This document shows positions 47,642 to 56,672 of a stretch of DNA of 64,000 nt, piece after piece. The stretch is from contig NZ_CP019082.1 in NCBI RefSeq assembly GCF_001956985.1, positions 3,162,001 through 3,226,000 on the forward strand, in the 5' to 3' direction. Under the pieces are notes generated by a model. It saw only the letters and a program-made list of their open reading frames with translations. It ran no database searches and was not told where the DNA came from. Position 1 is the stretch's first letter, and every line of letters starts with the position of its first letter. The DNA comes from Paludisphaera borealis (GTDB lineage: Bacteria > Planctomycetota > Planctomycetia > Isosphaerales > Isosphaeraceae). A program made the translations under genes and the position numbers.

Positions 47642-49774
47642 TTACTGGCACGACAGGCCGCCGGCGGCCGGGAGGTAGCTGCGGCGCACGTAATCCATGA
47701 CCATGCGATCGGCGTTGAACTTCCAGGCCAGGGTGCGGAAGGCGTCCTTCTGGCGAGCGATCCACTTCCGGGGCAGCCCGGCGGCGTCGCGTTCGTAAAA
47801 GGAGGGCACGACCTGGTTCGTCAGCGTCTCGATCAGCGAGCTGTGATCGCGTTCGTCCTGGACCGACGGCACCGCGTGCGTCCGGCCGATGCCGATCGCG
47901 AAGCCGTTGGTGCCATCATACGCCTCGGCCCACCAGCCGTCGAGGACCGAGAAATTGAGCGTGCCGTTGAGCACGGCCTTCTCGCCCGAGGTGCCGCTGG
48001 CCTCCTGGGGACGCCTTGGGTTGTTGAGCCAGACGTCGACCCCCTGCACCAGGTGCCGCGCCACGTTCATATCGTAGTCTTCGACGAAGACGACGTTGCG
48101 GGCGAACCGCTCGTCCCGGCAGATCTTGACGATGCTCTGGATCAGCTCCTTGCCCATCCGGTCCTCGGGGTGAGCCTTGCCGGCGAAGACGAACTGGATC
48201 GGCCGTTCCGCCGAGCGGACGATGTCGACCATCCGGTCGATGTCCTGGAGCACCAGCCCAGCCCGCTTGTAAGTCGCGAACCGACGGGCGAAGCCGATCG
48301 TCAGGGCGTTGGGGTCGAGCACGTCCGCGAACCGCTCGAGATTTGCGTCGGGCTCGTTGCGGCGCTTGGCCTGGGCGACCATCCGCGACCGCACGAAGTT
48401 GATCAGGCGGGCCTTGAGAACCTGCTGCGTCTCCCAAAGCTCGGCGTCGTCGATCTCGTCGATGGCGTCCCAGGTCTCGGCGTAGCGCTGCCTTTTGGGC
48501 CAATCGACGCCGAGGTGCTTGTTGAACAGCATCGCCATCTGGGGTGCCACCCAGGTCTTGACGTGGACGCCGTTGGTGATGTGGCCGATGGGCACCTGCT
48601 CTTCGGTGACGTTGGGATAAAGCGGATGCCACATCCGCCGTGAAACCACGCCGTGCAGCGAGCTGACGCCGTTGGCGTAGCGCGACAGCTTGAGTGCCAG
48701 CACGGTCATGCAGAACAGCTCGTTGGGATCGTTGGCGTAGACCCGACCCAGGCCCATGAAATCGTCGTACGACAGGTGCATGGCCTCGCGGATCTTGCCC
48801 AGATGCTCCTCGACGAGCTGCGAGGGGAACCGGTCGTGGCCGGCGGCGACCGGCGTATGGGTGGTGAAGACGGTCATCTGCGCGACCTCGCGGAGGACCT
48901 CGCCGAACGGCAGTCCGGTCTCCTCCATCAGCTTGCGGATCATCTCAAGCGTGGCGAACGCGCTGTGGCCTTCGTTCAGGTGCAGCACCGAAGGGTGAAT
49001 GTTCAGGGCGTGCAAGGCTCGCAGGCCGCCGACACCCAGCAGCAGCTCCTGGCGAATCCGCACCCGCGCGTCGCCGCCGTAGAGCCGGGCCGTCAGGGTG
49101 CGGTCGTCCTCGCTGTTCTCGGGGACGTTGGAATCGAGCAACAGCAGCAAGGTCCGTCCGACCTCGGCCCGCCAGACCCGCGCGCGGAGCACGCCCGTGG
49201 CGGTCTCGATCGCGATCATCAGGGGCTTGCCGTCGGCGGCCAGCACATTCTCGATCGGCAGCAGCTCGGTGTCGGCGTTGAGATAGCTCTCCTGCTGCCA
49301 GCCGTTGGCGTCGAGCGACTGCCGGAAGTACCCCTGGTTGTACAGAAGGCCGATGCCGATCAACGGAATGCCCAGGTCGCTGGCGCTCTTCAGATGGTCG
49401 CCGGCCAGAACGCCAAGGCCGCCGGAGTAGATCGGCAGGCTCTCATGCAAGCCGAACTCGGCCGAGAAGTAGGCCACTGGCCGCGCCCGGAGGATCGTCG
49501 CGTTGATCGCGCCCCAGGAATCGGTGTCCTGAAGGTACTCTGACAGCCGGCGGAACGCGTAATCGATCCGCGAATCCAGGGCCATCTCGGCCGCCCGGCG
49601 TTCGAGTTGCTCGGGCGAGAGCCGCTTGAGGAACTCGACCGGATTGTGATCGACGTCGTGCCAGAGCGTGGGGTCGAGCTCGCGGAAGAGGTCGATCACG
49701 TTCGCCTGCCAGCACCACCAGAGGTTGCGAGCCAGATCCTTGAGCTTGTCCAGCAGCTTGCTTTGACCGACCAT
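47642..49774 (-). CDS. glgP: Alpha-glucan phosphorylase
   Basis: The 710-residue PLP-dependent enzyme releases glucose-1-phosphate from glycogen or maltodextrins. It opens with the DUF3417-type region (LARNLWWCW) of the short bacterial subfamily. YSGGLGVLAGDHLKSASDLG (about 116-135), the histidine region HLNEGHSAFA and the PLP-lysine context GTSGEKAVLNGTLNFS (Lys599) are intact. It is shorter than the E. coli type (about 800) but normal for the AgpA-like group. It lies 124 bases upstream of the kinase gene on the same strand. Confidence 0.93.
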   Translation of the reverse strand: MVGQSKLLDKLKDLARNLWWCWQANVIDLFRELDPTLWHDVDHNPVEFLKRLSPEQLERRAAEMALDSRIDYAFRRLSEYLQDTDSWGAINATILRARPVAYFSAEFGLHESLPIYSGGLGVLAGDHLKSASDLGIPLIGIGLLYNQGYFRQSLDANGWQQESYLNADTELLPIENVLAADGKPLMIAIETATGVLRARVWRAEVGRTLLLLLDSNVPENSEDDRTLTARLYGGDARVRIRQELLLGVGGLRALHALNIHPSVLHLNEGHSAFATLEMIRKLMEETGLPFGEVLREVAQMTVFTTHTPVAAGHDRFPSQLVEEHLGKIREAMHLSYDDFMGLGRVYANDPNELFCMTVLALKLSRYANGVSSLHGVVSRRMWHPLYPNVTEEQVPIGHITNGVHVKTWVAPQMAMLFNKHLGVDWPKRQRYAETWDAIDEIDDAELWETQQVLKARLINFVRSRMVAQAKRRNEPDANLERFADVLDPNALTIGFARRFATYKRAGLVLQDIDRMVDIVRSAERPIQFVFAGKAHPEDRMGKELIQSIVKICRDERFARNVVFVEDYDMNVARHLVQGVDVWLNNPRRPQEASGTSGEKAVLNGTLNFSVLDGWWAEAYDGTNGFAIGIGRTHAVPSVQDERDHSSLIETLTNQVVPSFYERDAAGLPRKWIARQKDAFRTLAWKFNADRMVMDYVRRSYLPAAGGLSCQ

Positions 49775-50008
49775 GCTGTCCCCTATTTCTAACGCGAGTC
49801 AACGTGCTCCCGAGGCCTGTCCGATCCCCGTTGATCGGCCGTTCCGGCAGGGCGGAGAGGGCTCCCAAGCGCGAATAGAGCACGGTGAAAGCGTCACAGT
49901 ATGGCGCGCGGAAGCTCTTCCGCCAAGGCCGACACGCGCCTCGACGCTTTCTTAACCTAGCTCAAGAATCGAAATCGCGGCGGCGGAGACCGGATCGCCC
50001 TCGCCTGT

Positions 50009-51130
50009 TCAGTACGTTCTTCCCAGCTTCGCCACGATCGCGCGCTTGACTTCCAGGGGGTCGATCTCTCCGACGTGACGATAGACCACCTCGCCTCCCG
50101 GAGCGATGATCAGGTTGTAGGGGACTGGGCCGGGCCACTGCTTGTCGAGAGCGTCGGCGAAGGCGTCGCGGTCGGACGTTGAGAGCACGTAGTTGTTGGC
50201 CGCGACGTGCTTCTCTTTAAGAACCTTGAGGGCGTCGTCTTTCTTGGACGGGTCGTCGAGGCTGATCGTGACCAGCCGGAACTTCCGACTGCGATACATC
50301 CGATTCATCGTTACCAATTCGGGAAGTTCGATGACGCAGGGGCCGCACCAGGTCGCCCAGAGGTTGACGACCGTCAGCTTGTCGGTTTCGTTCTTGGCGA
50401 TCTTGGCCACGCCTTCGAGGTCGATCGTTTCAAGCGTGACGGGCTCGGCGTTCCATTTCTCCAGCGACTTGCGGGCGTCAGCCTGCTTGTCGGCCCACTT
50501 GGTCGAGCAGCCGAAGACGCGGGTGGTCGCAACGGGGACGTCTTTCCCGGCCAGCAGGGCGTCGACCGCGTTGAGGACGTCGTGCGACTTGGGCGTCTTG
50601 ACCTCGGCGTCGTCGAACCGTCCCACGTACCGGAGCTTCCGCTCGGCGTCGAAAACGTACACGTGAGGCGTCGCCAGCACGCCGTATGCCTTGGCCGTCG
50701 CCTGTGTGTCGCCGTCGAACAGGTACGGATACGGGTACTTGCGATCACGGGCCCGGATCTTCATGTCCTCGAACGAGTCGGTCAGGTCGGTGAAACCGAG
50801 TTCGTCGAGCCGCACGGCCTTCGGGTCGTTGGGCGAGATCGCAACGACGGCGACCCCCTTGCTCTTGTAATCGTCGTGCAGCTTCGCAACGCGCTCCTCG
50901 TAGGCCTGGGCGGTCGGGCAGTGGTTGCAGGTGAAGTAAACCACGAGCACCTTGGCGTCGGAGTATTCCCCAAGCGCGTGGTTCTTTCCATCGACGCCGG
51001 GGAGGTCGAAGTCCGGGGCCGGAGCGCCGATGGAGAGCGTCTTGAGATCCGGCGGATCGGCGGCGGCTGTCGCGGACAGGGCCGACAGGCCCAGCGACGC
51101 AAGGACGATCGAAGCGAAGGCCGTCTTCAT
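50009..51130 (-). CDS. Exported protein with two thioredoxin-fold domains
   Basis: The 373-residue protein has a signal peptide (about residues 1-24, ending TAAA). The first domain (about 32-200) is a redoxin/AhpC-like fold with TCNHCP (Cys68, Cys71), typical of the thioredoxin-like proteins called by that CNHCP motif. The second (about 225-373) is TlpA-like with WATWCGPC (Cys262, Cys265). One polypeptide thus carries two different redox pairs, which could relay electrons in the periplasm. It is monocistronic as far as can be seen. Confidence 0.88.
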   Translation of the reverse strand: MKTAFASIVLASLGLSALSATAAADPPDLKTLSIGAPAPDFDLPGVDGKNHALGEYSDAKVLVVYFTCNHCPTAQAYEERVAKLHDDYKSKGVAVVAISPNDPKAVRLDELGFTDLTDSFEDMKIRARDRKYPYPYLFDGDTQATAKAYGVLATPHVYVFDAERKLRYVGRFDDAEVKTPKSHDVLNAVDALLAGKDVPVATTRVFGCSTKWADKQADARKSLEKWNAEPVTLETIDLEGVAKIAKNETDKLTVVNLWATWCGPCVIELPELVTMNRMYRSRKFRLVTISLDDPSKKDDALKVLKEKHVAANNYVLSTSDRDAFADALDKQWPGPVPYNLIIAPGGEVVYRHVGEIDPLEVKRAIVAKLGRTY

Positions 51131-51235
51131 GGCGTGTGCTCCCGGTGAGGCTCGATTCAGCTTCTTCTGCCGAAGCGTAGTCTGCCCCGCCGGCGAGCCG
51201 CTGACAAGATGCCGCCGCGTCGCGGCTCGACGAGT

Positions 51236-51793
51236 TCAAGGATGCGGGCGCGGATAGGGCATCGGGACGGGGAATCCCTGGGGAAGCGGGTTCTGATTGA
51301 AGCTCGGCCCCAGCGGGCTGTAAGGCAGTACGACCCGGGCCGGGCCGGGCCTCACCTGGAAGCCAGGCTCACGATAAGTGCGAATACCGCTGCCACTCGG
51401 CGTCGTTCCGAGCGGCCCGACGAACACGCCTTGCGAAGCCGCCGCGGCCAGCAGCTCGCGATGAATCACCGCGCCGACCTTGCGCGTCTCGTTCGGCCCC
51501 GTCTCCCGCGCCAGATCCACGTCGCGCCCGGCGACCTCGTATCCGGGGTATTTCTTCCGCATCATGTTCGTCCAGTCGTCGACCGCCGGGGTGTACTCCC
51601 CCTTGCGAACGTCGTAGACCTGATACTGAAACGTCTCGATCGGCCGATCGCGGCGGTACCAGAAGACCACCTTGTAATCCACATGTCGCGGCGAGACGCG
51701 AGGCGGCGTCCCCTGCTCGGCGACCGCCGAGAGCGCTGCGCCGAAGAAGATCAGCCGGACGGCGGAACCGATCGAGGGCGTGGGAAGGTTCAT
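51236..51793 (-). CDS. Secreted hypothetical protein with Pro-rich tail
   Basis: The 185-residue protein is unrecognised. The N-terminus has a short hydrophobic signal-like stretch (about residues 10-25, IGSAVRLIFFGAALSAV), then an alpha/beta region with YKVVFWYRRDRP and FQYQVYDVRKGEYTP, and a Pro/Gly/Phe-rich tail (PLPQGFPVPMPYPRPHP). The ATG at 51793 was chosen for the signal; the frame also runs on to 51865. No operon partner is clear. Confidence 0.6.
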   Translation of the reverse strand: MNLPTPSIGSAVRLIFFGAALSAVAEQGTPPRVSPRHVDYKVVFWYRRDRPIETFQYQVYDVRKGEYTPAVDDWTNMMRKKYPGYEVAGRDVDLARETGPNETRKVGAVIHRELLAAAASQGVFVGPLGTTPSGSGIRTYREPGFQVRPGPARVVLPYSPLGPSFNQNPLPQGFPVPMPYPRPHP

Positions 51794-51950
51794 CGTAGTC
51801 GCTCGTGTTCTCAAGTGCGATCGAGCTTCGGCGTGGTCTGGAGTTGGGTTGCGGACAGACATCAAAACAGGCTATTGCGAGCATGCCTTCTCCCCTTGCG
51901 GGAGCAGGGAGTCCAGCTCCGGCCCTGCTGCAATCCGCATGCAAGCCGTT

Positions 51951-52304
51951 CTAGCCGAGGACTTCGATCATGAAGTCCCCCGGCGCGACGAAATAGAAGG
52001 TCCAGGAGCCGTGCTGTCGACTGGGCGGGTCGACCTCATAACCGTCGGCTTTTAGTCGCGCGTTCATCTCGTCCACCTTCGCCGGGCTTTCCTGGATGAA
52101 GCCGATGTGGAACGAGCTGGGGTACTTGACCTCGGTCGCCCCCTCGAAATTGGTCAGCGTCAGCACCATACCTTGCTCGTCGCGCAGGATGGCGACCTTG
52201 TCATTCCCCGGTAAGCCCTTCGGGTCGAGCCCAAAGTACTTCATGAGGAACTCCCGGGCCTTCTGGACGTCCGAGACGGCGAGATTGACGTGGTTCAAGA
52301 TCAC
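51951..52304 (-). CDS. VOC-family (glyoxalase/bleomycin-resistance fold) protein
   Basis: The 117-residue protein forms one VOC unit (two beta-alpha-beta-beta-beta modules). Candidate metal ligands are His5 (NHVNLAVSD), His71 (SSFHIGF) and Glu114 (FMIEVLG). Family members isomerise, cleave or simply bind small molecules, and the substrate cannot be deduced. It lies 33 bases downstream of the CoA-binding protein gene on the same strand, so the two are probably co-transcribed. Confidence 0.88.
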   Translation of the reverse strand: MILNHVNLAVSDVQKAREFLMKYFGLDPKGLPGNDKVAILRDEQGMVLTLTNFEGATEVKYPSSFHIGFIQESPAKVDEMNARLKADGYEVDPPSRQHGSWTFYFVAPGDFMIEVLG

Positions 52305-52337
52305 GGCGGACGCTCCTTCGAGGACACAGTCACGGGT

Positions 52338-52721
52338 TCAATACTTCCCCGGATGCTCGCCGATGGCCAGGATGCTGCACGCCTGGATGACGTTGAGGCC
52401 CAGCGCCTCGGCGCGTTCGAGGAGGGCCGGCGATTCCGTGCCGGGGTTCAGCCAGATCTCGTCGACCTGCTTGGCGGCGATCTGGTCGAGGACTCCGATC
52501 CCGATTTCCGGAGGGACGTAGAGCGACACGCGCTCGAGGTGCGTTTCGGGAATCGCGGCGAGGTTGGGATAGGCGCGTAGTCCTTCGATCTCGGTCAATT
52601 TCGGGTGGACGGGGAAGACCTCCCAACCCTGATCGACAAAGGCGCGGACCGCCTTGTTGCCGAACTTCGAGCGGTCGAGGCTGGCCCCGACGACGGCGAC
52701 TTTGGGGCGTGCATCGGACAT
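52338..52721 (-). CDS. CoA-binding (CoA_binding_2) protein
   Basis: The 127-residue protein is a Rossmann-fold CoA-binding domain of the YccU type: VAVVGASLDRSKFGNKA (residues 8-24), VFPVHPKLTEIEG, and a late IWLNPGTES and NVIQACSILAIG. It is known to bind CoA-like nucleotides, but its biological role is unclear. Family length is normal. It is the first gene of a pair with the VOC protein and is divergent from deoC. Confidence 0.9.
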   Translation of the reverse strand: MSDARPKVAVVGASLDRSKFGNKAVRAFVDQGWEVFPVHPKLTEIEGLRAYPNLAAIPETHLERVSLYVPPEIGIGVLDQIAAKQVDEIWLNPGTESPALLERAEALGLNVIQACSILAIGEHPGKY

Positions 52722-52879
52722 GGCCGAATCCTTTCAAGGTGGAGTGCGGTGGTGAAACGCCAGTCGGCGGCCGAGGAGGGATGAGCGTCGTTCCCCTTGC
52801 TCTCGAGTCCGCAAGCCGACAGAATCAGCACTGGAGACTCGACTAGCATTCTAGGGGCCGTTGCGGGAGTGTTCGAGAC

Positions 52880-53575
52880 ATGGCTGCGGAATTGACCTAC
52901 GAACGGATCGCCAAGCGGATCGACCACTCGCTCCTGGGCCCCACGCTGACGGAGTCCGAGTTAGAGGAAGGCTGCCGAATCGCGGCTGAATACGACGTCG
53001 CCAGCGTGTGCATCAAGCCGTTCGCCGTCTCCCTCGCCACGCGGCTGCTGAGCGGGACCAACGTCGAGGTCGGCACGACCATCGGCTTCCCGCATGGCGG
53101 TCACGCCACCTCCGTGAAGGTGTTCGAATCTCAGCAGGCGATCGACGACGGCGCGACCGAGCTGGACATGGTCGTGAACATCGGCCAGGTCCTCGGCGGC
53201 AATTGGAGCGAGGTGGCGTCCGACATCGGCGCGGTAGTCAAGGCGGCGCACGGCCGCGGGGCGATCGTGAAGGTGATCTTCGAGAACTGCTACCTGAACG
53301 ACGAGCAGAAGATCCAACTCTGCCGGATCTGCGGCGAGGTCGGCGCCGATTACGTCAAGACGTCGACCGGCTACGGGACCGGCGGCGCGACCCACGAAGA
53401 CCTGATCCTGATGCGGAAATCGTCGCCTCCGCAGGTGAAGCTCAAAGCGGCCGGCGGCGTGCGGACGCTCGACCAGGCGATCGCCGTCGTCGACCTCGGC
53501 TGCGACCGCTTCGGCGCCTCGAAGACCGCCGAGATCCTCGACGAGCTGAAGGGGCGGTTGAAGTCGAAGTCGTAA
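52880..53575 (+). CDS. deoC: Deoxyribose-phosphate aldolase
   Basis: The 231-residue class I aldolase cleaves 2-deoxyribose-5-phosphate into acetaldehyde and glyceraldehyde-3-phosphate. The Schiff-base lysine is in DYVKTSTGYG (Lys160); IDHSLLGPT, ELDMVVNIG and the C-terminal KAAGGVRT (the second lysine) are all present. Length is typical. It is convergent with rpiA with 16 bases between stops. Both enzymes handle five-carbon sugar phosphates. Confidence 0.95.
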   Translation: MAAELTYERIAKRIDHSLLGPTLTESELEEGCRIAAEYDVASVCIKPFAVSLATRLLSGTNVEVGTTIGFPHGGHATSVKVFESQQAIDDGATELDMVVNIGQVLGGNWSEVASDIGAVVKAAHGRGAIVKVIFENCYLNDEQKIQLCRICGEVGADYVKTSTGYGTGGATHEDLILMRKSSPPQVKLKAAGGVRTLDQAIAVVDLGCDRFGASKTAEILDELKGRLKSKS

Positions 53576-53591
53576 CCAGGACGGCCGGCGG

Positions 53592-54308
53592 TCAGCCGCA
53601 GCCGGGCGAGCGTCGAGCGTGGGTTTCAATCCGCTCGACGCCGTCGTCCTTGCCGATGATCAGAACGTCGCAAAGGCCGATGAACAGGCCGGTCTCGAAC
53701 ACGCCGACGACCGATTTCAGGCGGGAGTCGAGGTCGGCCGGGTCGTCGATGCCGGGGAATCGGCAGTCGATGATCAGATTGCCGCCGTCGGTCACGAACG
53801 AGAGGCCGTCGGCGTTGCGGCGCAGCTCGGTCTCGGAGCCGAGCCGCTGGAGCCGTCGCTCGATGTGCTTGGCACCCATCCGGCTGACCTCGACGGGGAC
53901 CGATGCGCCGACGCCCAGGCGGTCGACCTGCTTGTCGTCGGTCACGACCGTCACCCGCCGCTTGGCGACGCAAGCGACGATCTTCTCGCGGAGCAAAGCG
54001 CCCCCGCGCCCCTTGATCATCCGGAACTCGGAATCGATCTCGTCGGCGCCGTCGATGTTGAGATCGAGGGCCGGCACGTCGTCGATGTCGCGAAGTTCGA
54101 CGCCCAGCTCGCGGGCCAGCTCGGCAGTCGCCAGGCTGGTCGGCACGGCGACGAAGGTGAGCCCCTCATCGCGGATTCGCTCGCCCAGGCGGCGGAGCAT
54201 CAGCGAGGCCGTCGTACCCGTCCCGAGCCCGACGGTCATCCCCGACTCGACCAGTTCAGCCGCACTCCGTGCCGCCCGAGCTTTCGCGGAATCGAATTCT
54301 TCTGACAC
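53592..54308 (-). CDS. rpiA: Ribose-5-phosphate isomerase A
   Basis: The 238-residue enzyme interconverts ribose-5-phosphate and ribulose-5-phosphate in the pentose phosphate pathway. The family motifs are VGLGTGTTAS (about residues 26-35), NIDGADEID with the catalytic aspartates, and KGRGGALLREKI. The start is taken as GTG 54308; the open frame extends to 54569 but that would run through the tRNA-Pro gene, so the shorter form is right. No strong ribosome-binding site is visible. The C-terminus is slightly extended (RSPGCG). Confidence 0.93.
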   Translation of the reverse strand: MSEEFDSAKARAARSAAELVESGMTVGLGTGTTASLMLRRLGERIRDEGLTFVAVPTSLATAELARELGVELRDIDDVPALDLNIDGADEIDSEFRMIKGRGGALLREKIVACVAKRRVTVVTDDKQVDRLGVGASVPVEVSRMGAKHIERRLQRLGSETELRRNADGLSFVTDGGNLIIDCRFPGIDDPADLDSRLKSVVGVFETGLFIGLCDVLIIGKDDGVERIETHARRSPGCG

Positions 54309-54409
54309 GGCGGCACGCCCAAAATTGTGGAGGGACAAGTCTTGGCTGCCGGCCGGTGCCGGCCCCGGAACCCCATCGGGGTACGTCAATCGTCGGGCTC
54401 GATACGGAA

Positions 54410-54484
54410 TCGGGGCGACTGGATTCGAACCAGCGACCTCCTGCTCCCAAGGCAGGCGCGCTAACCAAGCTGCGCTACGCCCCG
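54410..54484 (-). tRNA. tRNA-Pro (anticodon TGG)
   Basis: Acceptor CGGGGCG/CGCCCCG pairs fully; the anticodon stem CCTGC/GCAGG encloses CTTGGGA with anticodon TGG; the T arm CTGGTTCGAATCCAG is present. CCA is not encoded. It lies about 100 bases upstream of rpiA on the same strand. Confidence 0.95.
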
Positions 54485-54605
54485 TGTCGCGTCCCAGACT
54501 CGACCACACGCATCCTATGCGGATCGCGGGATATCGGTCAAGGGAAGGATTGAAGCGCAAAACGCTCATACCGAGCCGGACCTTCGGCCCGTGCGGTCGA
54601 GGCGG

Positions 54606-55382
54606 TCAACGCCCTGAGGCAGCCTGGGCGTCTTCGGTGATGCGCGGGGCAGGAGGCGAGACGAACAAGGGCCAGCGGATTCGAGCCTCGACGTGCGGCT
54701 CACGCGTCCAGGTGAGCCGTCCCCGGTGCTCGGAGATCACACGCGCCAGCAACGGCAGCGACAGCGATCCCGTCGCCGCCGCCAGCGAGCCCCGGGCGGG
54801 GAAGGGGTCGGATACTGCGGCCTCGGGCTGAGTGAGGTCCGACGCCTGCTCGCGCCACGCGAGCTGGAAGCAGCCGCCGTCGGTCGCCCACTTCAAGAAC
54901 GCTCGGCCGCCCCGGGGCATCGACTCGGCGCGCCAGGCGACGAAGGCGTCGATCGCCGTGATCAGGCGCATCGCGTCAAACTCGCCGATCGCCTCGCGGT
55001 CGGGCGGTTCAAGCGTCAGCGTGTTCCCGTTCTGCTGGAACCAGGCGGCCCAGCCCCTCGATCGCTCGTCCACCAGCGACCCGAACCGCAGCTTCATGAG
55101 CGTCAGCGGCATAGTTCGGTAGATGGTCGAAAGCCGCTCGAAAAGCTGCTCGACCGCGCAGTACGTCTGGTCCAGTTCCCCCCAACGCTCGGACAGCGGA
55201 CCGGGCGACGACCGTTTCGCCAGGTAGAAGCTCATCTTCATGCCGTTGAGCAGGTTGCGGCAGCGATGATTGAAATCGCTGAGCGCGTGGCGAAGTGGAC
55301 CGAGCTGGTCGTCGTCGACGAACCGTAATAAGGAGCTGCTGAGTCCATCATCCGCCGATCCATCACGCGGTCGTGGGCACAT
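54606..55382 (-). CDS. Histidine-kinase-like protein with degenerate ATPase domain
   Basis: The 258-residue soluble protein has a dimerisation/histidine-phosphotransfer-like helix pair (about residues 33-60, RHALSDFNHRCRNLLNGMKM, where His42 is the candidate), then a C-terminal region shaped like a histidine-kinase ATPase domain, ending HRGRLTWTREPHVEARIRWPL. The N, G1 and G2 boxes that bind ATP are not recognisable. It may be a phosphotransfer or scaffold protein rather than a kinase. The ATG at 55382 has AGGTGG close by. It is separated from parB by a hairpin. Confidence 0.6.
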   Translation of the reverse strand: MCPRPRDGSADDGLSSSLLRFVDDDQLGPLRHALSDFNHRCRNLLNGMKMSFYLAKRSSPGPLSERWGELDQTYCAVEQLFERLSTIYRTMPLTLMKLRFGSLVDERSRGWAAWFQQNGNTLTLEPPDREAIGEFDAMRLITAIDAFVAWRAESMPRGGRAFLKWATDGGCFQLAWREQASDLTQPEAAVSDPFPARGSLAAATGSLSLPLLARVISEHRGRLTWTREPHVEARIRWPLFVSPPAPRITEDAQAASGR

Positions 55383-55787
55383 CAAGTTCCACCTGACTAA
55401 AGAGTTGCAGCCGGTCGGCGGCGGCCCGTGATCGCGCGGCTCTCGACCGGCGGACGAGGCTCGGCAAGGCGTCGAGATACTCAACGAGGTTTCGGCGACG
55501 CCACGCAAGACGCCTGTGAACAGGGGACGATCGATTCGGAGTGACTCTGGGGATACGAACGAGGCTCAAAGCAAATCGGGCGCCATCGCCGGCCGAGCCG
55601 CGGGCGGCTCCCGGTCACGAATGCTAGCTCCAACCCCAACTACGACTTGAGGACGAGCGACGACCCAGCTTCTCAGGTCGTCGCTCGTCCTCAAAGGGAC
55701 ATCTGAATTCTCGAAATCGAAACCAGCCCTCTGAAATGGGAAGCCAGGTGCATTCCCCGGTGGTTGCGAGGCCGATCCCTCGGATGC
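55383..55787. other. Intergenic downstream of parB
   Basis: 405 bases containing one strong hairpin (55647-55694). Short reading frames here resemble no protein. Confidence 0.5.
55647..55694 (-). terminator. Long perfect hairpin after parAB
   Basis: TTGAGGACGAGCGACGACC pairs perfectly over 19 bases with its reverse complement at 55676-55694, ten-base loop. It lies about 95 bases after the parB stop on the same strand. There is no clear U-tract. Confidence 0.6.
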
Positions 55788-56672
55788 TCACCCGCCGCGG
55801 ATCAGCGAGCTGACGCGGTCGAATTCTTCCTGGGTGTTGTAGTCGATGATGATCTGCCCCTTCTCGGGGGTCCGCGAGCGGATCAGGACGGCGGTTCCGA
55901 ACCGCTGGTGAAGCTGCTGCTCCAGCTCCGTGATGTGGGGCGCCCGAACCGCGTTGGCATGAGCGGGGTCTTTGCGAACCCGCGTCCGCGACGGCGTCGG
56001 GACGCCGGTGGCGACCAGGGCCTCGGTCTGCCGGACCGACAGCCGTTCGGCGATCACCCGCCGGCAGGCGACGATCTGGGTCTCGGCGTCGGGCAGGCCC
56101 AGTAGGGCGCGGGCGTGCCCCTGAGTGATCTCGGAGTCGCGGACGGCGAGGAGAATCTCGTCGGGAAGCTCCAGCAGCCGGATCAGGTTGGAAACGGTCG
56201 AACGGTCGAGGCCGAGGCGGCCGGCGAGTTCTTCCTGGGTTCCCCCGTACCGCGAGAGGTACTCGCGAAACGCGGTCGCCTTATCGACCGCGTTGAGGTC
56301 CTCGCGCTGGAGGTTCTCGACCATGGCCAGCTCGAAGACCCGCTGGTCGTCAAGCTCCATCACCCGGGCCGGAATCGCGTGGAGCTGGGCCTCGATGCTG
56401 GCGCGGAGCCGGCGCTCGCCGGCGATGAGCTGGTAGCGGTCGCCGACGGCGCGCACCAGGATCGGCTGGATCATCCCGTGCTGGCGGATCGAGTCGGCCA
56501 GCGACGCGATCTCGGCCGCCGGGAAGTGCCGGCGCGGTTGATAAGGATTGGGGTCGATCTGATCGACCGGTGCGTGGATCAGCTCCGATTCTTCGAGCGA
56601 GCCCGGCTCGAAGCCCCCTTCTTCCCGTCCGAGGAGCGCTTCCAGCCCACGTCCCAAGCGTCGTTTATTCAC
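55788..56672 (-). CDS. parB: Chromosome partitioning protein ParB
   Basis: The 294-residue CTP-dependent DNA clamp loads at parS and spreads. It has the N-terminal LGRGLEALLG helix that stimulates ParA, the ParB/Sulfiredoxin box (PNPYQPRRHF, then GERRLRAS), a helix-turn-helix (TQEELAGRLGLDRSTVSNLIRLL) and a C-terminal dimer domain ending KGQIIIDYNTQEEFDRV. GTG 56672 is preferred, with GGAGG nine bases upstream; an ATG at 56693 lacks one. It overlaps the end of parA. Confidence 0.93.
   Translation of the reverse strand: MNKRRLGRGLEALLGREEGGFEPGSLEESELIHAPVDQIDPNPYQPRRHFPAAEIASLADSIRQHGMIQPILVRAVGDRYQLIAGERRLRASIEAQLHAIPARVMELDDQRVFELAMVENLQREDLNAVDKATAFREYLSRYGGTQEELAGRLGLDRSTVSNLIRLLELPDEILLAVRDSEITQGHARALLGLPDAETQIVACRRVIAERLSVRQTEALVATGVPTPSRTRVRKDPAHANAVRAPHITELEQQLHQRFGTAVLIRSRTPEKGQIIIDYNTQEEFDRVSSLIRGG

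Noticed and set aside
53592-54569. rpiA extended to 54569
   Set aside because: The extension translates the tRNA-Pro gene; family alignment begins near 54308.
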